A stretch of 64,000 bases of DNA. Origin: Candidatus Krumholzibacteriia bacterium. Its GTDB lineage: Bacteria > Krumholzibacteriota > Krumholzibacteriia > WVZY01 > JAKEHA01. Of the stretch, positions 55,090-63,685 are shown piece by piece. The notes below the pieces were generated by a model. It worked only from the letters and a program-made list of their open reading frames with translations. It had not been told where the DNA came from and did not search any database. The DNA lies in the NCBI GenBank assembly GCA_029865265.1, contig JAOUHG010000014.1:16197-80196 (forward strand), written 5' to 3'. How positions within the stretch are numbered: position 1 is the stretch's first letter; each line of letters starts with the position of its first letter. The position numbers and the translations under genes are program-made.

Positions 55090-56673
55090 TCAATCCGTCG
55101 AAAACTCGTACCCGACGTTGAACCAGACCACGTTCGCCGTGTAGTAGCGGCTGAGGATCAGGTAGTCGTCGTAGTTATAAACGTTGTACTTTACGTCGGC
55201 CAGGAAACCGCCCCCGAAGCGGTAGCCGGCTCCCACCGAAATGATCGACTTGTCCAGGTCCAGATCTTCCGACGCCGACATGTAGGTGAACGACCCGGTG
55301 AGGTCCAGGGCCTCCCACATGGTGAGACCGACGCGACCGGTCACCACGTTGGTGATGATGTGCTGGCCGGCGTACAGGTTGGTCCATTCGTCGTCCGCGT
55401 ACGTGTATTCCACGCCAACCTCGGTCACGGCGATCATCTCCGTGCCGGGCAGTTCCCGCCACGCGCCGTACGCGGTAAACGCGATCCCGTCCGCGGTGGT
55501 GCCGAGGTCGGTAAGGTCGCGCGAGCGATCCGAGAAGCGCGCACCCAGCGAGAGTGGCTGCATCGGATTGCCATCCACGCGCACGTCCCAGCGCTCGGAC
55601 TGGCTGTCGCGCATCAGCGTGGTGGCTTCCTGGTCGTCCTTGTCGCGCGAATCGTACGCAATGCGCCCGGAGACGCGGTTCTGCGGATCGCGCAGCGAAA
55701 GCGCGCCGCGGAACTTGTTGATGGTGGTCACCGCGCGCTCGTCATCCAGCGCTTCCCAGCCGTAGCCCAGCATGAGCACCCCGATGCGGTAGCGCATGGT
55801 GGCGTCGATGTCGTTGTGGAAGTTGTCGGTCTGCAGCCGGCTGGCTTCGTCGTCCACCGTGCTGCCGTAGAAGCGGTAGCGAAGTCCCAGCCACCGGTAG
55901 GCCTGCAGGATCCCCGTGTACTGGACGTTCATCAGGTCGAAGCCGAGGCCGGAATCGGTGTCCTCGTTGCGCCCGATCGCCCCCCGCACCACGTGGGTGA
56001 GGTTCCTCACATAGACGCCCGGAACGTGGACGTTGGCGGACACCAGGTAGCCATCGCGCTCGCGGTCGGCGTTGAGGTTGTCGCGCTGCATGACGCCGTC
56101 GTAGGCCAGCGTACCGCCGATGCCGCTCTGCATCCGTCCCTCCGCCTCGATGCGGTAGCGGTGCAGTTTGGAATCGTACTCGGTCCCCAGCCAGCCCTCG
56201 TAGCCCGGGAACATGCCGATGCGGTTGCCGTCCCGCGTCTGCAGGTTGTAATCGGCCGAGAACCACAGCGACATGGAGGGCGTCCACGAGAGCGTGTTCC
56301 ACCAGTTCGCCCGTGACGCGTCCACCGAAGCGGTCGGGTCGAAGACCCAGCGGCTCTCATTGTAGCGCGACAGGAAGTGCAGGGTGCCCGTACGGCGAAA
56401 ATCGAACACACCCCGCCGGTTGTCCTGGTTGATGTTGGTGAGGTCGAGCAGAAGATTGGTGCGCGGGTTGGTGCGCCCCTTCAGATAGATCGATGACACG
56501 GTGAATCCGTCGTAGATATTGTACGTCTCCGGCATGGTGGATTCGTCGCCGGTCTGGTCCAGGTAGATGCCACCCAGTCGCACGCGCCCGTCCCAGTGCG
56601 AATCGGGATCGGCAGCGGCCGCAGCCGATGCGGTGACCGCGAGCAGCGTGATGGCTATGATCAATCGGCGCAT
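55090..56673 (-). CDS. Outer-membrane beta-barrel protein of the MtrB/PioB-like type
   Basis: 527 residues; signal peptide ending ASAAAAA. The mature chain is built of alternating strands (RVRLGGIYLDQTG; TNLLLDLTNINQ; RYRIEAEGRMQSG; LGLRYRFYGSTV; WDVRVDGNPMQPLSLGARFSDRSRD) and ends in the aromatic FNVGYEFSTD. I see no cysteine, so the CxxC of Shewanella MtrB is missing and the protein is shorter (MtrB about 700). The position between a ten-heme periplasmic cytochrome and a cytochrome lipoprotein supports a sheath that lets heme proteins meet across the outer membrane. Confidence 0.78.
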   Translation of the reverse strand: MRRLIIAITLLAVTASAAAAADPDSHWDGRVRLGGIYLDQTGDESTMPETYNIYDGFTVSSIYLKGRTNPRTNLLLDLTNINQDNRRGVFDFRRTGTLHFLSRYNESRWVFDPTASVDASRANWWNTLSWTPSMSLWFSADYNLQTRDGNRIGMFPGYEGWLGTEYDSKLHRYRIEAEGRMQSGIGGTLAYDGVMQRDNLNADRERDGYLVSANVHVPGVYVRNLTHVVRGAIGRNEDTDSGLGFDLMNVQYTGILQAYRWLGLRYRFYGSTVDDEASRLQTDNFHNDIDATMRYRIGVLMLGYGWEALDDERAVTTINKFRGALSLRDPQNRVSGRIAYDSRDKDDQEATTLMRDSQSERWDVRVDGNPMQPLSLGARFSDRSRDLTDLGTTADGIAFTAYGAWRELPGTEMIAVTEVGVEYTYADDEWTNLYAGQHIITNVVTGRVGLTMWEALDLTGSFTYMSASEDLDLDKSIISVGAGYRFGGGFLADVKYNVYNYDDYLILSRYYTANVVWFNVGYEFSTD

Positions 56674-56689
56674 CGTACTCTCCACCACC

Positions 56690-57637
56690 CTAGAACTGAT
56701 GGCAGCCGCCCCCGCCCAGGAAGCACCCCTGGGTTTCGAGCGACGGATCAAGAAGATTACGGTTCACGTAGGATCCGTGGACGTCCACGTGACAGTCCCC
56801 ACACGGGACCCCGGACCACTGCGTCCCGTGCTGCACGCTGTTCTGGTGCAACGGCACCGAATGGCACTGCGAGCACAGTGAGAAGTGCGGCGATTCGTAG
56901 CTCTGCGTCAGCAGACTCGGGAACGTGGAGCCGTGCGGGTTGTGACAGTTCAGGCACCCGCCGTCATTGACCGAATAATTGACCGCAGGCTCGTGCTCGT
57001 AGGGGAACGGTCCCTGGAAACTGCCGTGACACTTGACGCAGGTCTCGCCGGGTCCGCCCGGCGTGTGCTGCTTGACGCTCTGCGCGACTTCGATGTGGCA
57101 GTCGCGGCACGCAATGACGCCCTCCTCCACCGGGTGGTGGGTGGGCATTGCGAAACCCGCGCGCGCGGAGGCATGACAGTCCAGACACAGCGTGTTCTCT
57201 TCGCTCTTCAACAGAGAAGCGTGCTGGTTGCCATGCACCTGGTGGCAGCCGCTGCACGACATGTCGGCATCGCGGTGCGGATCGCGCTCGTAGAGATTGA
57301 GCTGGTGCGCGTTCTCGTGGCACGCCGTGCACACCGCGGTGAGCGAGTCCGCCGGCAGCGCAGACGGCTTCACCGGCTTGTAGGTGTCGGGGTCTTCGAG
57401 GTGCATCACCAGCGCGGGGCCGGCGTGGCAGTCGACGCATGCCACCGCGTTGCCCTCGACGGGGTCATGCGCGGTGCCCTTCATGGCCCCGGCCGCGAGG
57501 TCGTGGCAGTCCAGGCAGACGTCGTTGGCGATGGCCGGGGGCTCGGAAGAGCCGACGGTTGCGGAGAAAATCAGGAGCGCGGCCAGGCCCAGACCGGCCG
57601 AGACAGCGAGAAGAGTCGTATTAGCAAAGCGTCCCAT
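56690..57637 (-). CDS. Decaheme periplasmic cytochrome c (DmsE/MtrA-like)
   Basis: 315 residues, with an N-terminal signal or anchor (LLAVSAGLGLAALLIFSATVG). Ten CxxCH motifs between residues 39 and 299 (CLDCH, CVDCH, CTACH, CSGCH, CLDCH, CRDCH, CVKCH, CLNCH, CSQCH, CGDCH) plus a C-terminal CFLGGGGCH (C-x6-CH). Count, size and HG-type spacing fit DmsE/MtrA cytochromes that carry electrons from the inner membrane into a porin. AGGA six bases before ATG 57637 sets the start; the barrel gene follows after 16 bp. The 142-bp gap upstream may hold its own promoter. Confidence 0.88.
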   Translation of the reverse strand: MGRFANTTLLAVSAGLGLAALLIFSATVGSSEPPAIANDVCLDCHDLAAGAMKGTAHDPVEGNAVACVDCHAGPALVMHLEDPDTYKPVKPSALPADSLTAVCTACHENAHQLNLYERDPHRDADMSCSGCHQVHGNQHASLLKSEENTLCLDCHASARAGFAMPTHHPVEEGVIACRDCHIEVAQSVKQHTPGGPGETCVKCHGSFQGPFPYEHEPAVNYSVNDGGCLNCHNPHGSTFPSLLTQSYESPHFSLCSQCHSVPLHQNSVQHGTQWSGVPCGDCHVDVHGSYVNRNLLDPSLETQGCFLGGGGCHQF

Positions 57638-57779
57638 GTGAATTCCTACACGCACTCTTAGCGAAGAGAATACCAGCGTCAACACAAAGACGTGCACCGC
57701 GCACAGTTTTGCATAGACTCAACAAGAAAATCTTTATTCCGCATATACACATGCGATTTGATCATCCCTCGGCCCCTGC

Positions 57780-59066
57780 CTATGCATTCGCCTCCATCTG
57801 CCGGATCCACAGGAACAGCGCAAGCGCGAGCACGGTGGTAAACAGCGTCGCCAGCCCGAACCCGCGGCGGCGCACCTGATGATCCTTCACCTGTTCGGCG
57901 GCAGCATCGAGCGCGCCCTTCGCCTTCTCCACGCCCTCATCGGTCTTCGTCTTCACGCGTTCCGGGTCGAAGGTGTGAACCAGCGTTCGTGCCTGAATGA
58001 GACTCTGGTGCGCCTCCTGGAGCATGAACGCAATCTCCACGTCATCCATGCCGATGCGTTGCACGTTCTCCTGCGCGGCGAGGGCGTCTCCGTAGAGCGC
58101 GTCGAGTTGCGTCAGTTCGCTGTGGATGGCGCCCGCGGCCTCGAAACCGGTGTCCCCGTCCGCGTGACAGTCGAGACACACAGAGCCCTCCCCCGTTCCC
58201 ACCATCGTGTCCGACGTCTTGTCCACAGCGTGGTTGCCGTGACATTCCTCACAACCGTGGTAGCCCTCCTCCACGAAGGCCCGCCCCATGGCCGAGTCGG
58301 TGAAGTACTGCATGTTGTTGACGTGGCAGTGCCCGCACACCTGGCCGATGGAAGAGATCCCGGGTGGCGTGGCGCCGTGGTTGCCGTGGCAGTCGTTGCA
58401 CGCCGGCGCTCCGGTGTCCTGGTTCTCGAGCAACGCCACCCCGTGCACACTGCCGGCGAATTTCGACAGCTGATCGGTGGGTATGCCGTACGACGCCATG
58501 TAGTCGGCGTCGCCGTGGCAGTGGCCGCAGGTGGCGGGGACATTCAGCGCGTGCACGGTGGATCGCGTGTCGCTGGCTGGCAAAATGCCGTGCGACGAGT
58601 GGCAACTCGTGCAATCGGCAACTTTCTTGTCACCTTCCTTGAGGCGCTGTCCGTGCACACTGGTAAAGTACTGGCCGACCTGGTCGGTGGGAATGCGCGG
58701 CTGATAGGCGCGCATGAAGCCGATGTCCGAATGACAGCGGCCGCAGAACGCGGGGATGTCCTTCTTGGACGGCACCCCGCGGAAGCCCGCCGCCGGGGAC
58801 ATGGCGATCTCCTCGTCGTCCGACGCCGGATCGCCGCCGTGGCAGCCGGCACAGGAGAGCCCCGGCTTCATGTGCACGTCCGCCGCCAGATGACCCTCCG
58901 GCAGCAAGTCTTCCTCGGTGTGGCAGGCGACGCAGTGGTCGACGGCAGCGGATTCACGTCCGGCGGCGCGCTCCTCGTCTTCGTCGGCGCGCGCGGCGGG
59001 CGTCACGGCCATCGTAGCGGCGCACAGCGCCAGCGCCACCCATGCGAATCGAAGCCGGTTTCTCAT
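57780..59066 (-). CDS. Nine-heme membrane-anchored cytochrome c of the quinol-oxidising complex
   Basis: 428 residues. Signal peptide (residues 1-27, ending ARA), nine CxxCH motifs (CVACH, CAGCH, CGRCH, CTSCH, CGHCH, CNDCH, CGHCH, CEECH, CLDCH), a heme-free helical segment (about 310-400; coil TKTDEGVEKAKGALDAAAEQ) and a C-terminal membrane helix (FGLATLFTTVLALALFLWI). The ATG overlaps the stop of the cytochrome b gene, so it takes the place of the cytochrome c subunit of a bc complex. Many hemes in this subunit suggest a wire toward the conduit downstream. Confidence 0.9.
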   Translation of the reverse strand: MRNRLRFAWVALALCAATMAVTPAARADEDEERAAGRESAAVDHCVACHTEEDLLPEGHLAADVHMKPGLSCAGCHGGDPASDDEEIAMSPAAGFRGVPSKKDIPAFCGRCHSDIGFMRAYQPRIPTDQVGQYFTSVHGQRLKEGDKKVADCTSCHSSHGILPASDTRSTVHALNVPATCGHCHGDADYMASYGIPTDQLSKFAGSVHGVALLENQDTGAPACNDCHGNHGATPPGISSIGQVCGHCHVNNMQYFTDSAMGRAFVEEGYHGCEECHGNHAVDKTSDTMVGTGEGSVCLDCHADGDTGFEAAGAIHSELTQLDALYGDALAAQENVQRIGMDDVEIAFMLQEAHQSLIQARTLVHTFDPERVKTKTDEGVEKAKGALDAAAEQVKDHQVRRRGFGLATLFTTVLALALFLWIRQMEANA

Positions 59067-60169
59067 ACCAGGTAGCCCCAGATGGTCAGCACGACCATAT
59101 AAATGATTCCCACCACGCCAATGATTGTGATCGGGCGCGCGCGCCCGTCGGGGCGCCGCTTCATCTCCCAGAACGGAACCAGCATCCACGCGAGCCCCAT
59201 CACCATGAACGCCATGATGCCCAGCACCTCGCCCTCCATGAACCACACGTGGCCCGGGAGGAGCTTGAGGGTCTGGAACATGAACATGAAATACCACTCC
59301 GGGCGGATTCCCTGCGGCGCCGACGCGAACGGATCCGCCTTCTCGCCCAGCTCCCACGGAAAGAACACCGCCAGGAACAACAGCATGTTGAGCACCATCA
59401 GCCACAGCAGCGTGTCGCGCAGGAGGAAGTTGGGAAAGAACGGCATCATCTTCCTGCGCTCGGGCGGCAGCTTCTGCACGCTTTCCGGCTCGTGCATGCC
59501 CTGCCGCTGCACGAACAGAAGGTGGATGCCGAGGATGGCGGTGAAGATGGCCGGGAGCAGCGCGATGTGGATGGCGTAGAAGCGCGTCAGCGTGGCGCCG
59601 GTAACGTCCTCACCACCGCGCAGCAGGATCTTGGTGGCGTTGCCGATCAGCGGCACCGCCCCCGCGATGTCGGTTCCCACCTTGGTGGCAAAGAACGCCA
59701 GTTCGTTCCAGGGCAGCAGGTACCCGGTGAAGCCGAAGCCCATCACCAGCACCAACATCACGAAACCGGTCATCCAGGTGAGCTCGCGCGGCTTCTTGTA
59801 CGCGCGGGTGAAGAAGGTGCTGAACATGTGCACAAAGACAAAGAACACCATCAAGTTGGCCGACCAGCTGTGCACAGAACGAATCAGCCAGCCGAACGAC
59901 ACCTTGGTACTGATGAAGCGCACGCTCTCGAACGCGCTGGCCTCATCCGGCTTGTAGTACAGGACCAGCAGAATGCCGGACGCAACCTGCACCATGAAGA
60001 GAAACAACGACACGCCACCCATGTAGTACCACAAGGTGTCGCGGTGCACCGGCACCTGCTTGTGGCGCATGTAATCGAGCAGGGGCGATATGTGGAAGCG
60101 CTCGTCGACCCAGGCGAACACCCTTGCCGCGGTGCCACTGGACTTGCCGGTGCCGAATTCGGGCGTCAT
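59063..60169 (-). CDS. b6-type cytochrome b
   Basis: 368 residues, single chain covering the b6 and subunit IV regions. Heme-ligand pairs: HSWSANLMVFFVFVH (13 residues between) and HIALLPAIFTAILGIH (14 between); the wider second gap is the b6 pattern. The Qo motif is PEWYFMFMF. Eight or so helices; conserved GYLLPWNE. It oxidises (mena)quinol together with the Rieske protein and passes electrons to the downstream cytochrome. It starts two bases after the Rieske stop. Confidence 0.95.
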   Translation of the reverse strand: MTPEFGTGKSSGTAARVFAWVDERFHISPLLDYMRHKQVPVHRDTLWYYMGGVSLFLFMVQVASGILLVLYYKPDEASAFESVRFISTKVSFGWLIRSVHSWSANLMVFFVFVHMFSTFFTRAYKKPRELTWMTGFVMLVLVMGFGFTGYLLPWNELAFFATKVGTDIAGAVPLIGNATKILLRGGEDVTGATLTRFYAIHIALLPAIFTAILGIHLLFVQRQGMHEPESVQKLPPERRKMMPFFPNFLLRDTLLWLMVLNMLLFLAVFFPWELGEKADPFASAPQGIRPEWYFMFMFQTLKLLPGHVWFMEGEVLGIMAFMVMGLAWMLVPFWEMKRRPDGRARPITIIGVVGIIYMVVLTIWGYLV

Positions 60170-60171
60170 GC

Positions 60172-60603
60172 TCAGGCCATCCTCGAGACGAGAATCTCGT
60201 CGCTGACCACGTTGACCGCGTACTCGTCGAGCGGCCGCGGCGGCGGGCCGGATACGTTACGGCCGTGAAGATCGTAGAGCCCGTTGTGGCATGCGCACCA
60301 GATCTGCTTGAGATCACCGCGGTACTGCACGATACAATCGAGGTGGGTGCAGGTGGCGCTGAAGGCGCGGAACTCCCCCGACTCGCTGCGCACCAGGATC
60401 ACGGGCTTGCGGCCGAATTTGACGATCTGCGCCGTGTTGACGGCGAACGCGGAGGCAAGGCCGGCCTTCACCGACTGCACGTTCGCCTCCGGGACCTTCG
60501 GCGGCTTGAGGTAGGAGATGACAGGATAGAGAGCGCTGCCCAACCATCCGAGCAGCCCACCACCCAGCAGAAGTTTCGTGAAGTCCCGGCGTGTCAGGGC
60601 CAT
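60172..60603 (-). CDS. Rieske iron-sulfur protein
   Basis: 143 residues. The N-terminus (TRRDFTKLLLGGGLLGWLG) is a twin-arginine-type signal anchor. Cluster boxes ATCTHLDC and CACHNGLYD hold the two Cys and two His ligands of the 2Fe-2S centre. It takes the first electron from quinol. It is the first gene of the minus-strand cytochrome operon; ATG 60603 has no strong SD. Confidence 0.95.
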   Translation of the reverse strand: MALTRRDFTKLLLGGGLLGWLGSALYPVISYLKPPKVPEANVQSVKAGLASAFAVNTAQIVKFGRKPVILVRSESGEFRAFSATCTHLDCIVQYRGDLKQIWCACHNGLYDLHGRNVSGPPPRPLDEYAVNVVSDEILVSRMA

Positions 60604-60645
60604 GCATGGGTTTTACAGGATGAAGCGTCAACTGAAAAGGGAAAA

Positions 60646-60665
60646 AAGCTATGCAAAGCTATGTA
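60646..60665. promoter_or_regulatory. Direct repeat GCTATG-N4-GCTATG between divergent cytochrome operons
   Basis: GCTATG at 60648-60653 and 60658-60663, ten bases apart, so both face the same side of the helix. The nine bases CTATGCAAA recur in the other cytochrome spacer on the minus strand (near 57705-57715). It could be an operator. The site lies in the 168-bp divergent spacer. Confidence 0.3.
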
Positions 60666-60680
60666 ACTCAAACCCTCCCA

Positions 60681-60709
60681 TTGACATGCCCCGGGCGCGG
60701 GCGTAGGAT
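60681..60709 (+). promoter_or_regulatory. Sigma-70-type promoter of the 13-heme cytochrome gene
   Basis: TTGACA (60681-60686), 17-bp spacer, TAGGAT (60704-60709). The -35 is perfect and the -10 matches at four of six positions. The start codon lies 62 bp further on. Confidence 0.6.
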
Positions 60710-60771
60710 TTTTCCAGGTATCCGAGCCGCGTGACAGCTCCGGCCGCGCTTTCAACGTGAGGCTCACTTCC

Positions 60772-62868
60772 ATGACACTGCGCCACTTCGCCATCGGCTG
60801 CCTCTGTATCCTCCTTGCCGGCCCGGCCGCACTGGTCCCGGCCGTCGCTCTCGCCCAGGTCACCAACGACACCTGCCTGGACTGCCACGACGACGCCTCC
60901 ATGCTGTCGGATCGCGGCCACCCGGTGGGGATCGTGGCGGCGCGCTTCCAGGCGAGCATCCATAGCGACATGGACTGCACCGACTGCCACAGCACGCCCG
61001 GCGACTACGAGGACGTCCCGCACTACACGAAGTACACTCCGGTCGACTGTTCGGGCTGCCACGACGACGCGATGGCTTCCTTCAAGGGATCCGTGCATGA
61101 GGATGTCCTGAACGATCGCGACATGACCTGCACCACCTGTCACACCATCCACCAGCACGGCAGGGCCGAACACGAGGCGCTCGACGGGTGTGGCGACTGC
61201 CACGAGGATGCCGCCACCGCGTACGCCACCAGTGTGCACCGCGCGGGCCGCAAGCAGAACGGGGGGGCGGCGACGTGTGCGAGCTGCCACGGCAGCCACC
61301 ACGTGCTGGCGGTGGCGGACTCCACGTCAGCCGTGAACGAACGCAACGTCCCCCTTCTGTGCGGCGGCTGCCACGCGAAGGAACCGCCGGTGACGGCCGA
61401 CTATGTCCGCCTGCCGGTGGTGGTGCCAGGCTACCTGGAATCGGTCCACGGCAAGGGCTGGCAGGAAGGCAAACACGCCGCGGTCTGCACCAGCTGCCAC
61501 GGTGCGCATGACTCGCGCCTCTCCACCGACCCGAGGTCGCACATCAACCGGCAGAACGTAGCCGAGACCTGCGGGCAGTGCCACGACCAGATCGCCGTGG
61601 AGTACGAGAACTCCATCCACGGCAGCGCGGTGGCGCTGGGGGTGGAGGACGCACCGACGTGCAACGACTGCCACAGCGAGCACCTCATTCGCGGACCGCA
61701 CAACCTCAACGGCCAGGTAAGCGCGGAACACCGCGCGAAGGAGCTCTGCGGGGCCTGCCACACCGACCCCGAGATTCTCTCCAAATACGGAATCGCCGGC
61801 GGCGTGGTGGAGTCCTACCTCGACAGCTACCACGGCTGGGCGGTATCGCGCGGCGCGTCGCTGGTGGCAACCTGCACCGACTGCCACAACGTGCACGAGA
61901 TTCGCAGCACGCTCGACCCGGCGTCGAGCGTCCACGACACCAACGTGGCCGGCACCTGCGCGCGCTGCCACGAGGGCGCCAACGATCGCTTCGCCCAGAG
62001 CTATACCCACGCGGGCGCGCTGGAGGCGCGCGGCCCGCACGGATGGGTGCGCTACGTCTACCTGTGGCTGATCGCGGTGGTGCTGGGCGGCATGGCGATC
62101 CACAACGCGGTCATCGCGCGATGGGAACTGCGGCGCCATTTGAGCCATGTGCGCCGCGAGCCCGCGGTCCAGCGCTGGCGGCGCGCGGAGCGCTTGCAGC
62201 ACATCGTGCTCCTGCTGAGTTTCACCGGGCTGGCGGTGACCGGCTTCGCGCTGCGCTTCCCCGAATCGTGGTGGGCCAGGCTGATCCAACTGGACGGCCA
62301 CGAGATCATCCGCGCGTACCTGCATCGCGCCTTCGGGATCATCATGACGGTGACTGCCATCTACCACGGCGTGTGGCTCACGGTCACCCGGCGCGGCCGC
62401 TGGTCGCTGCGCGAGATGGTCCCCGGCTTCCACGACATGCGCCAGGCCGGCGAGAACATGGCTTTCCACCTCGGCCTGCGACGCACACGCCCCGCGTTTC
62501 GTGCCTTCGACTACACCCAGAAGGCCGAGTACTGGGCGGTGGTATGGGGCACCTGGGTCATGGCCCTCACCGGACTCATCCTGTGGTACCCCACCGTGGC
62601 CACGCGCTGGGCGCCGGTGTGGATCGTACGTGTCGCCGAGGCGATACACTTCTACGAGGCGATTCTGGCCGTCTCCGCCATTGCCATCTGGCACTTCTTC
62701 TTCGTGATCTTCCTGCCCGCCGTCTACCCCATGAGCACGACGTGGATCGACGGGCGCATGCCCGCCGGCGAGTGGAAGGAGTTCCACGCCGGCCAGTACG
62801 CCCAGGAGGGAGAGGCCCCGATCCAGTCCCCGGCACCGGGGTCGGAGGAAAAATCTCAGCAAAACTGA
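60772..62868 (+). CDS. 13-heme cytochrome c fused to a membrane cytochrome b domain
   Basis: 698 residues. Signal peptide (residues 1-29), then 13 CxxCH motifs up to about residue 405 (first CLDCH, last CARCH), then a membrane part of five or so helices with many His (HNAVIARW; HIVLLLSFTGLAVTGFAL; YLHRAFGIIMTVTAIYHGVWL; AILAVSAIAIWHFFFVIFLP) like cytochrome b561 or formate-dehydrogenase gamma subunits. Such a chain can take electrons from quinol and hand them to the periplasm by itself. Start is ATG 60772 (GTG 60757 possible). It is transcribed divergently from the bc operon. Confidence 0.9.
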   Translation: MTLRHFAIGCLCILLAGPAALVPAVALAQVTNDTCLDCHDDASMLSDRGHPVGIVAARFQASIHSDMDCTDCHSTPGDYEDVPHYTKYTPVDCSGCHDDAMASFKGSVHEDVLNDRDMTCTTCHTIHQHGRAEHEALDGCGDCHEDAATAYATSVHRAGRKQNGGAATCASCHGSHHVLAVADSTSAVNERNVPLLCGGCHAKEPPVTADYVRLPVVVPGYLESVHGKGWQEGKHAAVCTSCHGAHDSRLSTDPRSHINRQNVAETCGQCHDQIAVEYENSIHGSAVALGVEDAPTCNDCHSEHLIRGPHNLNGQVSAEHRAKELCGACHTDPEILSKYGIAGGVVESYLDSYHGWAVSRGASLVATCTDCHNVHEIRSTLDPASSVHDTNVAGTCARCHEGANDRFAQSYTHAGALEARGPHGWVRYVYLWLIAVVLGGMAIHNAVIARWELRRHLSHVRREPAVQRWRRAERLQHIVLLLSFTGLAVTGFALRFPESWWARLIQLDGHEIIRAYLHRAFGIIMTVTAIYHGVWLTVTRRGRWSLREMVPGFHDMRQAGENMAFHLGLRRTRPAFRAFDYTQKAEYWAVVWGTWVMALTGLILWYPTVATRWAPVWIVRVAEAIHFYEAILAVSAIAIWHFFFVIFLPAVYPMSTTWIDGRMPAGEWKEFHAGQYAQEGEAPIQSPAPGSEEKSQQN

Positions 62869-62922
62869 ACACGCCGGATGCGGCCCGATTTTTTGGCTAT
62901 GTGGAATTGGCAATGAATTGCG

Positions 62923-62928
62923 TATACT
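62923..62928 (+). promoter_or_regulatory. -10 element upstream of the tetraheme cytochrome gene
   Basis: TATACT in an AT-rich patch 36 bp before the start codon, with TG two bases upstream. No good -35. A strong AAAGGAG precedes ATG 62965. The gene is thus probably also transcribed by itself. Confidence 0.45.
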
Positions 62929-62964
62929 CTTGGTAAGTAGTGCCGCGAGAGAAAGGAGACGCAC

Positions 62965-63558
62965 ATGAGACATTCTTCAGCGGGTAAGATCGGGGTGATG
63001 GCCGCGTGCGCGATGTTCGTGATCGCCAGCGCAGCTATCGCGGGGGACCACCAGTTCGTGGGCGCCAGCAAGTGCTCGACGTGCCACAAGACGGCCGCGC
63101 AGGGCGAGCAGTTCCCCAAGTGGCAGGCCAGTCAGCACTCGAAAGCGTTCGCAACGCTGGCGAGCGACGAGGCCAAGGAAATCGGCAAGAAGCTGAGTAT
63201 CGATGATCCGCAGAAGTCCGACACCTGCCTGCGCTGCCACGTGACCGGTCATGGCGCCGCGGCGGAGATGCTGGGACCGAAGTACGACGCCACCGAGGGC
63301 GTCGGTTGCGAATCGTGCCACGGCGCCGGCGGCGACTACATCAAGAAGGCCACGATGGAAGGCCTGATGACCGGTGCCATCGAAGCCGCTTCCGTGGGCA
63401 TGGTAACGCCCGACGATAAGCTGTGCGTTACCTGTCACAACGACAAGAGCCCGACATTCAAGGGCTTTGATTACGACAAGTATGTCGAGAAGATCGCGCA
63501 TCCGATCCCCGCGGACCGCAAGGCCAAGTACAGCGCTCCCGCCGGAGGCTCCAAGTAG
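62965..63558 (+). CDS. Tetraheme cytochrome c554-like protein
   Basis: 197 residues. Signal peptide ending AAIAG. Four CxxCH motifs (CSTCH, CLRCH, CESCH, CVTCH) with FVGASKCSTCHKTA, WQASQHSKAF and GVGCESCHGAGGDY, the typical pattern of the cytochrome c554/c' family. It is a soluble periplasmic electron carrier or small-molecule reductase. It lies 96 bp after the 13-heme gene and ends in a strong terminator. Confidence 0.92.
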   Translation: MRHSSAGKIGVMAACAMFVIASAAIAGDHQFVGASKCSTCHKTAAQGEQFPKWQASQHSKAFATLASDEAKEIGKKLSIDDPQKSDTCLRCHVTGHGAAAEMLGPKYDATEGVGCESCHGAGGDYIKKATMEGLMTGAIEAASVGMVTPDDKLCVTCHNDKSPTFKGFDYDKYVEKIAHPIPADRKAKYSAPAGGSK

Positions 63559-63588
63559 AGCACCACGGGCGCTTCAATGCAGCACAGC

Positions 63589-63624
63589 GAAGGGCGGGTT
63601 CTCCGGAACCCGCCCTTCTTTCGT
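63589..63624 (+). terminator. Rho-independent terminator after the c554-like gene
   Basis: Stem GAAGGGCGGGTTC/GAACCCGCCCTTC with a TCCG loop, followed by TTTCGTT. The symmetric stem may also serve the convergent gene from the right, although no T run is present in that direction. Confidence 0.8.
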
Positions 63625-63685
63625 TGTGGCCGGAAAATTGTCCCTGCGGGGAGCGCAGCCGCCCCATCCTGCCCCGGAGCGGTCG

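Noticed and set aside
61327..62973. 548-codon minus-strand open frame opposite the 13-heme cytochrome
   Set aside because: The plus strand carries 13 heme motifs and membrane helices; the antisense product has no recognisable content.
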